A DNA stretch of 64,000 bases. Source: Tenebrio molitor. Taxonomy: Eukaryota > Arthropoda > Insecta > Coleoptera > Tenebrionidae. The translations under genes and the position numbers were made by a program. Positions 34,071 through 45,131 of the stretch are shown here, one piece after another (the first letter of the stretch is position 1; each line of letters begins with the position of its first letter). The notes under the pieces were generated by a model. It did no database searches, had not been told where the DNA came from, and saw nothing but the letters and a program-made list of their open reading frames with translations. The stretch lies in contig NC_091049.1 of assembly GCF_963966145.1 (NCBI RefSeq), positions 19,406,001-19,470,000 on the forward strand. The letters are read 5' to 3'.

Positions 34071-34801
34071 CAGTGTGGAAATTTTAACTGGAATAAAATT
34101 CATAACTTGTACATGGGCGATTTTAGTAAAAAATCCCGAAACAGGTCGATTTTTGTTTTTCTTTGCCTACATTTCGGTGTATATGGGTTTTGCATATCTC
34201 CTCCAGGAAGTGCGCAACGACTCCTAACTTTTTTTTTTCAAATGTAAGGGTATGCCAAGTGACACCTCGGTTGAAAGCCTACTTCGCAAGGAATACAACG
34301 TACTATTTGTTTCCTGAATATTTTCAAAGCTTTCGTGCTAAAAAATAAAAACCAATTTTATGCCTAATACGTTGCTTAGGGTTTTCAATAAATACTGTTA
34401 GGTTTTAGGCATGAAATGAGGCAAATCGCACCGGAAATGTTACAAAACGTAAGGAATGCATGTTACTACCGACTTACAATTTGCCAAGAAAGAAACGGTG
34501 TCCATTTTGAACATTTGTTGAATATAAAATTGGTTTTTATTTTTTGGCACGTAGGCTTTGAAAATATTCAGGAAACAAATAGTACGTTGTATGCCTTGCG
34601 AAGAAGGCTTTCAATCGAGGTGTCACTTGGCATACCCTTCCATTAAAAAAAACAAAGTTAGGGGAGGTTGCGAACTTCCGGAAGCAGATACACAAGAACC
34701 ATATTCGCCAAAATGTGGGCAAGGAAAAACAAATATCTACCTGTTTTGGGATTTTTTACAAAAATTACCTATGTCCAAGTTATAAATTTTATTCCACGTT
34801 G
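34071..34801. mobile_element. Long-inverted-repeat element, TA-flanked
   Basis: Two arms of about 330 bp (34071 to about 34400 and about 34440 to 34801) are inverted copies of each other with roughly 80-90% match. The ends read CAGTGTGGAA and, inverted, CAACGTGGAA, with TATA outside. The mirror-image 61-codon frames on opposite strands (34163-34348 and 34537-34722) are a by-product of the arms, not genes. End sequence and layout resemble the element at 17835-18703. Confidence 0.8.
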
Positions 34802-35400
34802 TATAACCGAAGTTTGTGCTGAACGTGTTTATTACTTATTTTGTTGTATTTTACAGAGTGAAGTGTGCCGATTAACGGACCGTTGTGTGTGGTTTTTGAG
34901 AGATGAGTCATGATTCTGGATTTGGTATCCTTATCCAACAAAATTAGATATCAGCTTCCATGGCACCAGAGAATACTTGAAACAATTAGCAGCTCACCAC
35001 TGCACGGTAAGTTTCTAAACGTTTGATTGTGGCTTTCTCAGAATGCGATAAACACAGACTAAAAATATGTATATATTGGGTATATAGACAGCCCACTCCT
35101 GCCAATAACAACATAAGTGGGTTTAGTTCTACCTTCCACCGCTTTTCGCGTGGTCGCTAGCGTCGCCAGGTTCCCTAAAACCGCGCCAAATTTGATCTTT
35201 GTTTGAATGTCTGTTTTGTATGCAAATCTACAGTTTTACTCCGATTTTGATGAAATTTGCACACTTGACCTTCAAAACAAGGAGAAAATTACTTTAAGCT
35301 GCGAGTAAAAGCTAATATCAAAATAAAATAAAGAAAACAAAGAAATGTAGACAATAATTTGTATTGTTATAAAAACGTATTACAAATACAAGATACATAT

Positions 35401-36319
35401 ACAGAGTGATCCAACACTTACTATTTTTGCGATTATACATTTAATAATTGTCCAAAAATTCTAAAGTTCGGTAGGCACAATCTACAATTAATGTTCTATG
35501 ATTGAGCATGATCAACTTTTTTCAATTAAATTTGTGTGATGGAGCTAACTTTATAGCGATTTGATATCAAATTGGTCCAAATATTGAAAGTTTTTTTTTC
35601 TCTACTAGTTACAGAACTCCTCACCTTTTTGATTGATCCACATCCGACTTTGAATTATAATTAGGTAATAGTGAAAATTGCGATCAAATATCAAGTTAAA
35701 TAAAGCTGGAATCCAAGACTGTTTATGGTAGAGCTGAATAGGATAGCTTCCCCAAAACCATTTTCAGGTCAGTACTGGTGAAATTCCAGTGTATTATAGA
35801 AACGATTCGCAGCAACTTTTCATCCGTAAAGGATTTTTCTTTAAATGAAAAATGGATATTTTAGAAAAGTGAATATGTATTGAATAATTTCAACTTCATT
35901 ACATAATGTTTGCCGAAATTGCTAAGTAAGTAAGTACCTGCGGTTTGTCGATGGGGTGTTGTAAATCTTACTTCTGGTTTGGTTTGTGATTAGGCAGTTA
36001 GTGTAACTACGTCATAAATTCCTGTCAGTTGTGCGGCACTTTCATTAATTGCAAATAACCGGCAATGCGATGCGTTTTTTTTTTAAATTATCAGATTTCT
36101 GTTTTCGGTATTAGTTTGAACCTATTTATATAAAAAAAACAACGAATTTTGATTAATTTCACTTTATGGGATCCTGACGCGAAACCCAATTGATAATAAA
36201 TAAAATAATGGGACAGGCTTATAGCTCCATATGTGTGTCTCGTCCTACCCCAGCGTATTTTTTTTTAGATGATTAGAAATCGCGTAATCGCAAAAACGGT
36301 AAGTGTTGTACCACCCTGT
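35401..36319. mobile_element. Inverted-repeat element (AACACTTAC…TTTTTGCGATTA ends)
   Basis: The left end reads ACAGAGTGATCCAACACTTAC, then (T/C)(A/G)TTTTTGCGATTA; the right end is its imperfect complement ending at 36319. Matching covers about 35 bp. The 919-bp interior has no recognised gene. A target duplication is unclear, though TA precedes the left end. Confidence 0.55.
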
Positions 36320-36875
36320 TCAATTAACATAAAAAGATCGGTCTCGTCGGTACACATTTTAAATCGGATTCACCTCTACCTCATTCAGTCAGTCAAACGG
36401 CAAAGGACAGGTTCCGACTCGGGTATGCTCAGTTGGGATTGTAAAAACATGTAAAAAAAACACACCTGACACATCTGTCACAAATTAAGGGTATACAGTC
36501 ACTCACCAGGGGGTTTCTTCCCCCAAACCCTATCATGATGAGAGGTTCCAACCACGGGCGTCGTCTTCAGAGTACAACATTTCGGGGTTGCGTTGCATGT
36601 TCTGGTAGCACCTGTAACAGATTCAGTGTGCATTTGGGGTGCACAGTCCGCCGATTACAATACATATAAAAAAACACATATACAATTAATACCATACACC
36701 TGCTCACGACATATACTCAAACCTTGTTAACTTGAATTAAATCGCATATTTCGATATGCTGAAACGGGTTTCATTTCCTATAAGGCTAGCGCACATTTGG
36801 TGAAGAGTCGTGGAGCGATAAGAACCTCTTCCGGTTCGACACCTCTGAGAGTCGGTTCTTCTTTCCACGATAATC
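36320..36875. other. Unassigned region
   Basis: No gene or repeat was recognised between the inverted-repeat element and the P-element relic. Confidence 0.3.
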
Positions 36876-39427
36876 TTATTTATGTACGCCGTTGTACAGC
36901 TCTTCATTTTGCAATTGCTTAAATTGCCTAACCTTATGTAATTTACTTCTATATTTATTATGAAGTACCAAGGCTTGCCTTTTAATAGGGTCTGCTGCCT
37001 TCTCAGGGAGAAGACGCCCTCTCAATATTTTCCAAACATTTGTGGTCCATGTAAAACAAAAAAGATCTATAAAAATCTGCAAGAACTGTTTATATATGTC
37101 ATGTCGAGGACATCCTGCAAAAATGGTATTCGAAATCTTTGCACACAAAATCGGATACAATTTTGATCCTAATAATTTTTCGTTACAAAGTGTGGGGAGA
37201 AAATGTGTAAGAACTTGTGTACATAAACCAAATAATACCACAAACTTTGTACGAAATTTCAGCAGGGAGTTAGAGTTATATGCCCCACATTGTATAAGCA
37301 TATGCTCATCAAGAGTATCATCCATGTGAGTAATTCGGTCGACATGTTTTGCAATTACCCACCAACTTCAAAATTCTTTTGGTCATCTACCCAGTCATAT
37401 AGCAATGTAACATTAAAGTGTGACGACCATTGACAGGGTTCAAATGTATCACTTTCTGTGTTGCATAATCCAGTGGTAATACATGAGTATCTTCAGACAG
37501 CTCCCCATGAGTAAAATATCGTAAACTGCAAAGAGCGGCTTCACATTCATCCTCTTCACAATTGGCACCAATTGAATGAGCTGCCATGAAATTATTCAAA
37601 ATAAGAGTATTGAATGCAGCTTTAAAATGTGTACAAGTGGGATTTATATTACGGGCACCATGTGAACGTATAATACTGAAAAAGTTTTCAAATGGATTTT
37701 GGTTCAAACTTCTAGGTAGCAGACATTTAAAATCCACAGCTTGCAATTTCCTCCATAAAAGTTTGAAATTCTTTAGAGATAATATCCAATTTGTAATGGA
37801 GGATGGAACAAACTCCCTTTATTCATTTGAAAATTTGATTGTTCTTGAAACATTAATGGCTTCATCCCAAAAATCCGTGTGACCCGTGTCAGACTTACCG
37901 CACGTCGCCCCGCAAGGGTTTGTTGTCTTTGGGACGAATTGATGAACCATTAAGGGCCGGTTGCACGAACGCCAGTTAAAGTTAACTGTAGGTTAAAATG
38001 CTTCGTTACTTTAGTTACCTATTGTTATAACAATGTTTTCGTATATTTTAATCTGTAGTTAAATTTAACTCATGTTGGTGCAACCGATCCTAACAATATC
38101 AAAAAGTTTATCAACGAAAAGTATAAAATTGGCTGTTCCGATGGCTTCATTTGGTAATACGTTATTGCCTGCAACAAAAATATGATAAATGAAAGAATTT
38201 TTTATACATGAAAATTAAATTTACCATATTTAATGAATCCTCTCATTGTTGATTGAACTCGATGTGAAAAAATTTGCGCTGCATGTTTCACCTTCATTTT
38301 CTTGATTTGGCTTTTGACAACATGTTCGTCTGTAAGTTTTGGCAACATGCGGAAGTCCTGCTCATCATTGTCCCATTTGCATAAGGTTTCAACATGAGCC
38401 CATAAAGCTACTTCTTCCTCACCTTTCCATTTAAATGAACATTGTAATTAAGCATGTTGTTCCTAATTCCTTTTAGAAGATGAGGAAAGTCAAACAATGG
38501 CAAAACTTCATTACCACCAATGACAAACGAATAGGAGTCATGGTAAAGATTGTTTTTCCTTCTATTCATTTAACTTTCTTCAACCAAATAATTCACAGCT
38601 GCCTTCTTGTACTGGTCACACACAGTACTATCTACAATCAGTTCGATGCTGTTCAACTCTGTGATAATGTCTTTGATATTTTTCGCTATTTCTTCCTTTT
38701 TCATCCCATTCTGGCTAAAAAAATAGGCCACTGGCTGCTTCCACTTTTTACATATTCCGACAACCATAAACATCATCACATGGTCGGCAATCCGTTGCAC
38801 AGAACTACCAGAGGTACATTGAAATCCGTGAATGATACCTTCAAATTTATTGTAAGTGCAGGTTGCAGGCTCATTTCATCAAATAGCAAAATACAGTAGC
38901 AATCTCGTGAACTCAATTTCTTCACACTTTCCTGCATGCATCGAAAGATGGATTTATTAATTCCAGATTCAAAAGGCACTTTCTTCAGAAGCGCAATTAA
39001 AGTTTTTCTTGATGGGAGTGCAAGCCTTAGGACTTTGTTTTAACAAAGACAACGCTAATAATTTGTCTTCGGTACTAAACCGACGACCTCTTGCCCTTTT
39101 GCTTTGCTGACTAAGTTGCGACTGCAGAAATCTAAATGTGGCATTGTTTATCTTGTTCTGATACAATTCTAAATTTTCTGCTTTTTTGGCGTGCGTTTAA
39201 AACTTTTTCTTGTACGATGTAGCTTCTTCATCCAACTTCCTTCCGATATCCCTAAATTCATTTGCAATTTGATATAACTTACTAGTTTTGGGAGTTAATT
39301 GTGCTTTTTTTTTAATTAACTTCAAGCAGTAAATTTCTTTTTCTATTTTGCACCCTATAACACAGTCAGTATAACACTCAAACGGATTTCGAAAAGGAGC
39401 TCTTTTCGATACGCGTTTCAGAAACAT
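36876..39427 (-). pseudogene. P-element-like transposase (relic 2, nearly full catalytic length)
   Basis: In minus order: a coiled N-terminal part (39427-39197), YQNKINNATFRFLQSQLSQQ with GRRFSTEDKLLALSLLKQSP (about 39160-39050), CILLFDEMSLQP with the first catalytic Asp (about 38890), ADHVMMFMVVGICKKWKQPV and AYFFSQNG (about 38740), FPHLLKGIRNNMLNY (about 38450), the FD-IVNGSSIRP segment (split by a MITE at 37954-38090), FLPRSLNQNPFENFF-like C-terminal domain with ARNINPTCTHF and IGANCEEDE (about 37700-37560), and a long tail to 36876. This is the domain order of P/THAP9 transposases. The THAP zinc finger is not seen. Several frameshifts and stops make it non-functional, yet it is the most complete of the P relics here. 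Confidence 0.8.
37954..38090. mobile_element. Harbinger-type MITE inserted in the P relic (TAA duplication)
   Basis: A 137-bp unit with inverted ends GGGCCGGTTGCAC and GGATCGGTTGCAC and inner inverted words AGTTAAAGTTAACT/AGTTAAATTTAACT. TAA is duplicated (37951-37953 and 38091-38093). Removing the unit and one TAA restores the local P-element frame across FDIVNGSSIRP, confirming the insertion boundaries. Confidence 0.85.
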
Positions 39428-39632
39428 TCAGGTACTTAAATTTTTAATATTGGCAGTGACTCATAGTGAGTTGTTGCTAGGTGATCACTGCACTTCACGA
39501 CACTTTCAATTCAAAACTTACAATTGTTCGTCTATTTACCAGCGTTACCAACCCTTATGTTTGCCAAATATAATTTTCCTAGCATTATGTTTTGAACATT
39601 TTTTAAATTTAAGGGGCAAAATAGAAAAATAT

Positions 39633-39772
39633 TGTATTACATATACTAGTTTTATAAGCCATTTTGTCGCACTTGTTTGCTTTATAGCACTCGTCGCTGC
39701 GCTCCTCGTGCTCTAAAAAACGCGTGCGACAAAATGGTATCTTATAAAACTCGTATAATAAATTACTATTTC
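39633..39772. repeat. Hairpin with CCATTTTGTCGCAC arms
   Basis: The arms AGTTTTATAAG-CCATTTTGTCGCAC and their complement enclose the loop region CACTCGTCGCTGCGCTCCTCGTG, itself a small palindrome. It ends in ACTCGTATAATAAATTA, similar to the ACTCGTTAAATAAA end of the hairpin-family copies. Confidence 0.6.
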
Positions 39773-40301
39773 CTTCTTAACTTGTCTTCTTTCAGCTTTG
39801 ACGTTGATTTCTACATTTCTACATCTAAAACAGAATTATCAAAGGTATTAATGTTAGGGTTGTAATAAACTGGACAGTATTTAATTCATTATGTACAGTA
39901 TAATATTCCAAACAGTCAGTAATATATTGTAAAAGACTCAGTAAATTTATAAAATTTGATAAGTAAAAATGAGATTTTGTAGCAGTAAAAGAACTATTTG
40001 GCCAGTATTTCTATGTTCACTATTGTGACTATAATGGGCAGTAAAAATTAATAAGATACCAGTATGAATTGGCTGGTAATAAATCTGCAAATCTATAGTA
40101 AGAATTAATAAATGGCCAGTATGCATTAGTCGGTAATAAATTTGAAAATGTGCAATACATAAATACTATTATTTGCAGTGCCGCGCCGACCATGGCAAGC
40201 GCCTGTGTGCGAAATTAACGAAGCGCCTTTTTGATAAATGAGTGAACCACTTCGCTGCCCTTTGGAGAAATTTACAAAAAAGGAAACTCATATTACATAA
40301 T

Positions 40302-40560
40302 TAGTAGTTTATTTAACGAGTTCGTGTGTAAATTGGGCTTTTTTTGGGTTTCACGCGAGTGAAACAAGCGTTTTAAAGGCCCACGAGTGCCAAAAAAAGC
40401 CCAATTTACATACGAACGAGGTAAATACAACGTTTTTTCTTCGACGAGCCCCTTAAAAGCTCCAAATCGCTTAAAATCTTTAAAATTAGCTTGACGTTTC
40501 GTTTTGACAAGTTGTGACATTTATGAAAATCCATTCACACGGGAAAAAATTCTCAAATTC
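40302..40560 (-). repeat. Hairpin-ended repeat family, copy C
   Basis: Minus-oriented copy, slightly shorter than A and B because part of one stem is lost (ccttttttggg…cacgcgagtgaaac region) and the 5' end stops at CTCAAATTC next to a MITE. It lies in the interior of the foldback element. Confidence 0.8.
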
Positions 40561-40562
40561 TA

Positions 40563-40871
40563 CTATCGGTGAATATTAAAAGCTGGGAAATCCAAAATTT
40601 GCCCATTGTGTATCAGCCTTTTGAATTGTCACTCAAAATAAAAATTGTCAGTTTTTAAAATTAACTCTCTGAACCTAAAAGATGCTAGATCAATTGTGTT
40701 CTGAAATCTTTGTAAATGTAGACAACATCAAAGAACAGAACTTTACCTTGGTGTTTCTGACAATATGTTATTAGTATCTTACAATTTTTATAACCTTACC
40801 TGATGTATATTTGTGAGATTTGACTTTATACAATTGTCATGTTTGTCCCAGTTTTTTATGTCCGCCGATAG
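40563..40871. mobile_element. TA-flanked MITE (CTATCGG ends)
   Basis: The ends CTATCGGTGAATATTAAAAG and, inverted, CTATCGGCGGACATAAAAAA, with TA on each side, define a 309-bp element. The ends resemble those of the element at 27497-28120 (CTATTGCGGGCAAAAA). Confidence 0.65.
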
Positions 40872-41873
40872 TATCTACTACCAGTTTAACTAATTTGTTG
40901 CTTGCTACTTTTCTCGCGTTTTCACGCTTGTCGGTTATGGCTATTTGTGTGTCTCGGTTTTGATATTTATAACATTAGTAAAAATTGAGATAAAACAACA
41001 AACTCATGCTGTTTAAAAATCTGAACTAAGTTAAAAGTACCCAATATGTAATTATAAAATGGGTCTCACGATCTGACACTGATAGGTTTATTAAGACTGG
41101 CACGTCATCGGTGATGTACAGTCGCGAGCAATAAATTTTGATCGTCAAGGTCATTCGTTGACGCAATCTAAAATGCTCCATTATAAAACAGTCGTAAATA
41201 TCATAACCTATCATCATGTTGTATGACATTATTTGTCATTTTTTTCTCATTTTTTTGACACTTTGTTGACATGGGCATAATCAGGCAGGGAAATTTTTTT
41301 AATTTGTGACAATCTAACCAAATTTTGAAATGATATTTTTCTTTATGCTTTTTTTTTTTTTTGTTTTATATGTTTTTGTATTTATAGGAAATAAATGTGA
41401 CCATTTATTATTTTACCGACGATTTATTAATTTGTACTGGCCGATTATGCATTTTATTGACAGTTGGTTATCTTACTAACCGTTTATTATTTTCACCGAC
41501 AATTTATTATTATACTGACAATTTTTTAATTTACTAACTGTTTATTATTTTCACCAACCATTTATTATTATACTGACAATTTTTTAATTTACTGACTGTT
41601 TATTATTTTCACCGTCCATTTATTATCATACTGACCATTTGAAATAAAATAATTGAAAAGTGTACTGTCCGTAAAAGTTAAATACTGATCATTTAATTTG
41701 TACCGTTAATGTTATACCTACCTGGCACATCTGCGATTTCACTGCTTGCCATTTCTACATCTAAAACAGAATTATCAAACGTATTAATGTTAAACTTACC
41801 TAGCATATCTGCGATTTCACTGCTTGCCATCTCTACATCTAAAACAGAATTATCAAACGTATTAATGTTATAC

Positions 41874-41980
41874 GGTGCGATCAATTAAAAAATAAATCGA
41901 GTCGGCGTGTTACCTATGGCAACCCATGCTATAGCATAGGCTCCAAAGCAAACTCGATTTATTTTTTAATGATCGCTCGG
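41874..41980. repeat. 107-bp hairpin with TAC duplication
   Basis: The arms GCGATCAATTAAAAAATAAA-TCGAG and the near-complement enclose a loop with an inner palindrome (GCTATAGCATAGGC). TAC is repeated outside (41871-41873 and 41981-41983). It sits at the intron part of the exon-like repeat. Confidence 0.65.
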
Positions 41981-42470
41981 TACTTACCTGGCACGTGGGA
42001 AAAATTCCAGTGAACACTGTCGGCAACCGTAATAAACTAAAGAATTTGTCAAAAATATACATTTTATGTCGGAAAAAAAGAAAATATTCACTTTATCCTC
42101 AAAAACTAAAAATATGTACTAAAACCATATTTTAAGCAAAATATGTAATTTTTTTTTATTGTTAATCTCATTAGGTGCGTTTTATTGCATCTTCTTTTGC
42201 TCGCAGCAGACAACGATTGTCGTTTTATTGTTCCCTACTTATTCTACCGCGTCTACTTTCTCTGCGGTCTCCGGACATCGCAGAACGGGAAGAGAAGTAG
42301 TGGGGGAATTAAAAACCCGCGAATCTATGCTCAAATCTGTCAACATTCGTTCCAACATAACCTCAAAATCAGTTTAGTTTCGTTGTGGTTTCGTTTCGTT
42401 TCGTTAACGTTTTGTTGGTCAGTGTTTTTTCTTTCTAATCTTTGAAATTATCGTCTGTGATTTAAATCTA

Positions 42471-43318
42471 ATGGAACTCATCCAGGCAGATGATGGTTCT
42501 TTGCTTTGGTATAATCAAGATAGTAAGTATAATTCTATGTACATACTTAGGTATAGGTATTGAAAATGTATGAAAACTGAAACTGATTGTTTTCAGCTGA
42601 TACATATCAAGTGGTTGAAGTGGACGATGAAAAAATGGAGCAGATCCAGCAAACTAGAGACATACCACAGTCTCAGCTCCCTCAGGCAATGCAAGAACCC
42701 CAGCCAAGTACCTCAACTGTTGAGCAGAACAAGAGGCCAACATTTTGGTCAAAAGCAGAAACAATTCTGTTTTTAAAGTTAGCAACAGACAGAAAGAAAA
42801 AAATGGATAATCCAAAAATACCAAAAAAAGAAGTTTATGCAGAAATCGCGAAGGAAATGTTGAATTATGGTTATCATTTCTCAACTGATCAATGCATGGG
42901 GCGTATGAAGACCCTATTAACAAAATATAAGGAAACGAAGGATCACAACGATAAAAGTGGCAATAGTAATAAAAATTGGGAATATTTTGATATGTTTAGT
43001 GACTATATCGGTGATCGTCCATCAATTACTCCAAAAGCATCATGCTCTACCTTAGCATTAAAAACCAGAGCTGAGACTCACAGTATTCGCAGTGCAAATA
43101 GCAGTGATGACAATGAAAAAAAGAAAAGTCCTCCGCAGAAAAAAAGAAAGGTGAGAAATCATCCAAGGGGAACCATGTTAAACTGGTTAAAAAACCTGTC
43201 TGAAAATACAAAGGAACAAGAAGAACAGAAAATCGCTATGGCTGAACGACATCATTCAGAAAATATGTCTTTAATTAAAAGTTTCATTGCAGTTCTAAAG
43301 GAGAAAAAAGAAAAATAA
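42471..43318 (+). CDS. Harbinger accessory Myb/SANT-like DNA-binding protein
   Basis: Exon 1 is 42471-42522 (ATG, MELIQADDGSLLWYNQD) and exon 2 is 42597-43318, joined across a 74-bp intron with GTAAGT donor and TTTTCAG acceptor, giving 257 residues. The centre (about residues 65-145) is a trihelix/Myb-SANT domain: W-SKAETILFLKLA, then IPKKEVYAEIAKEM, then STDQCMGRMKTLLTKYKETK, with W-E-YFDMF following. A basic stretch KKKSPPQKKRKVR looks like a nuclear localisation signal, and the C-terminus is a charged helix. In Harbinger elements this protein brings the transposase into the nucleus and to the element ends; here that role is inferred from family and position. Confidence 0.85.
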
Positions 43319-43546
43319 TCTTGTTTCTCAACTGTTTCATATTTGAATATTATTTAAGTTTCCTTCATGTAACTATCACTACACTACACTAAGACTGACT
43401 ACATTTTCATGTAATACATATTTTGTTATTTTTTAGTCAAGAGATTTATGATGTAGTACCTATTTTGTTATGTTTTAGTTAAGAGATTTATGTTTATGTT
43501 TGAAATTTCACAGAAAAAAACAATTTAATTCAACCTGCGTGTTTTA

Positions 43547-44861
43547 TTATCGGAATTCAACATATTGATTGTTCCAAAGTTCTTGAGCTAACAAGTTTCT
43601 TTTAATGACCCCTGCATTATCATTTTCATTATAACCAATTCCAGGGATCATTGGTATCTCTCTATTTTCGTTATGACCTTCTCTTATGTATTGTTGAATT
43701 TCATCTTCACCATTCATTATACATATATTGTGCAACACACAACAAGTTATTACTGTCCTTGCAATTGCGTTGTCATCATTTCTATCCAGTAGGTCTTTTA
43801 AGCGACGAAATCTTCCCTTTAAAAGAGCAAATGCATTCTCAATTTTTACTCGTGTTTTTGACAGAATCTTATTGAACAATACTTGAAAAGGTTGTAGATG
43901 ACCATTATTCTTATAAGGTGTAATAAGCCAGTTTTTAATAGGGTATGCACTGTCACCTACACAACATTAGAACATGGATTATATAATAATTATGTAAGTC
44001 CTATTATTATTTTTACCTATTATATGATGATCTGGGCCACACAATTCTTGTCCAATTGGATACATATCAGAAGTTCGTAATACTCGCCCATCATGAACAC
44101 TTCCAGGCCAACGTATATCACAATCCAAAAATATTAGATCATGTCTACATACAGCTTGTAACACCATAGAATAATATTTCTTTCGGTTGAAGTAGTCGAT
44201 GCCATTTTCTGTAGGTTTCTTTATAGGGATATGGGAACCATCAATAGCACCAATGATATTTGGAAGACCATATCTTGAAAAGTTGTTTGCAATTTCAATC
44301 TTTTCATTTTCATCAGGCCATCTAATAAACCTTGGACATAATTCCAGAAGAATGACGGTGATAATGACTTCTAAACTGTTGTATACAGTTGATTTTGAAA
44401 CATTAAATCGATCCCCAATTGCTCTGTAAGATTCAGGTGTTGCAAGAGTCCATAATGTTATAAGAAGAGACTTTTCACTAGAAATTTGATTTCTTCCACC
44501 ATATGCTTCATTTCTTTTGGCAAAATGATTACTGTTGCCCATTAAATTAAGGACTAATACAAATGTTTGTCGGCTTAGACGAAAGTTTGCTTTAAAAGTT
44601 CCAAAATCTTGGCGCGGAATCACTTCATCATAATAATTCTCATTTTTCCAAATGATGCCATTAGACATGCTAAAATAGTTAATAGCAGATAATACAGGTA
44701 GGTACTAATACTTACCAAAGAATAATTTGATGTAAAATTTGTTGATCACATACACTGTTTAAATTATTACTTGAACAACAAATATTTTTAGTACCCTGTT
44801 CGTTTTCGATTAATTTTAATAATGCTAGAACAGCAATATGTCTCTCAGTATCGGTGATCAT
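43547..44861 (-). CDS. PIF/Harbinger DDE transposase (three exons)
   Basis: Exons on minus: 44861-44716, 44669-44017 and 43956-43547, with introns of 46 bp (GTAAGT…TTTTAG) and 60 bp (GTAAAA…TTGTGTAG). The product is 402 residues, normal for the family. Start ATG 44861 gives MITDTERHIAVLALLKLIE. The N-terminal region has an HTH (SYRAIGDRFNVSKSTVYNSL). The DDE_Tnp_4 domain contains NIIGAIDGSHIPIKKP (first Asp), GDSAYPIKNWLITPYK formed across the second intron (second Asp) and KTRVKIENAFALLKGRFRRL (Glu). WPGSVHDGRVLR lies between. Without splicing, the frame ends shortly after the second exon. All catalytic residues are present, so the enzyme could be functional. Confidence 0.9.
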
Positions 44862-45131
44862 AATTTCGACAACACATGCCTAACGTGAACCACAAAACTA
44901 AGCCTGCAACTGACAGTATGCCAATGCTGCTGACACGCTGACAGTGACAGTTTACTTATGTCATGTAAGGAGTCGTTTTATTGCTGAGGCAAAGTTCCTC
45001 CTCTGACATTCCTACCGGCAGAGTGCAATAAAACGCACCTATTATTTCAGTGTAGATGGATATATTCAAAATATAGGCTTGATATTCCTAATAACAAAAA
45101 AGATGTTTTTTACATAAAATCCGAACCTTAC

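Larger units (their letters stand above)
39857..41705. mobile_element. Foldback-type element with repeat-rich arms and 9-bp target duplication
   Basis: TTAATGTTA is present on both sides (39848-39856 and 41706-41714). The arms, about 300 bp each, are built of short degenerate units containing CAGTA and TAATAAA on the left and the complement (TTTATTA, TACTG) on the right, so they can fold back. The ends are GGGTTGTAATAAAC and, inverted, CGGTACAAATTAAA. Repeat-rich inverted arms and a 9-bp duplication are the known features of foldback and Mutator-like elements. No transposase was seen. Nested inside are hairpin-family copy C (40302-40560) and a TA MITE (40563-40871). Confidence 0.75.
39800..42036 (-). 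repeat. Tandem 78-bp exon-like repeat interrupted by two insertions
   Basis: On the minus strand a unit consisting of a 39-nt exon-like block (41838-41800 and 41760-41722) preceded by TTCTGTTTTAG and followed by GTA(A/G)G is duplicated. The block adds 13 codons in phase (DVEMASSEIAD then ML or VP), and a 49-nt block at 42036-41988 with the same donor context would splice to it in frame. A third partial copy continues at 39848-39800, with a TAG soon after. The array is split by a foldback element (39857-41705) and a small hairpin (41874-41980). It may be the remains of a host gene with a duplicated micro-exon; no larger protein was identified. Confidence 0.45.
42173..45040. mobile_element. Near-intact autonomous PIF/Harbinger transposon
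   Basis: The inverted ends AGGTGCGTTTTATTGCA at 42173 and its complement ending at 45040 are followed by ATT outside on both sides, a 3-bp duplication as in Harbinger. The 2868-bp interior has the classic two divergent-end, convergent genes: a Myb/SANT protein on plus (42471-43318) and a DDE transposase on minus (44861-43547). Their 3' ends are 228 bp apart. Both frames are intact after splicing, so the element may be active or recently so. It lies in what appears to be an intron of the zinc-finger gene whose exons are at 45411-45132. Confidence 0.9.

Noticed and set aside
34163..34722. Two similar 61-codon frames on opposite strands
   Set aside because: They are mirror images produced by the inverted arms of one transposon.
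43898..44080. Plus-strand frame across the Harbinger transposase intron
   Set aside because: It is an antisense shadow of the transposase gene and its intron.
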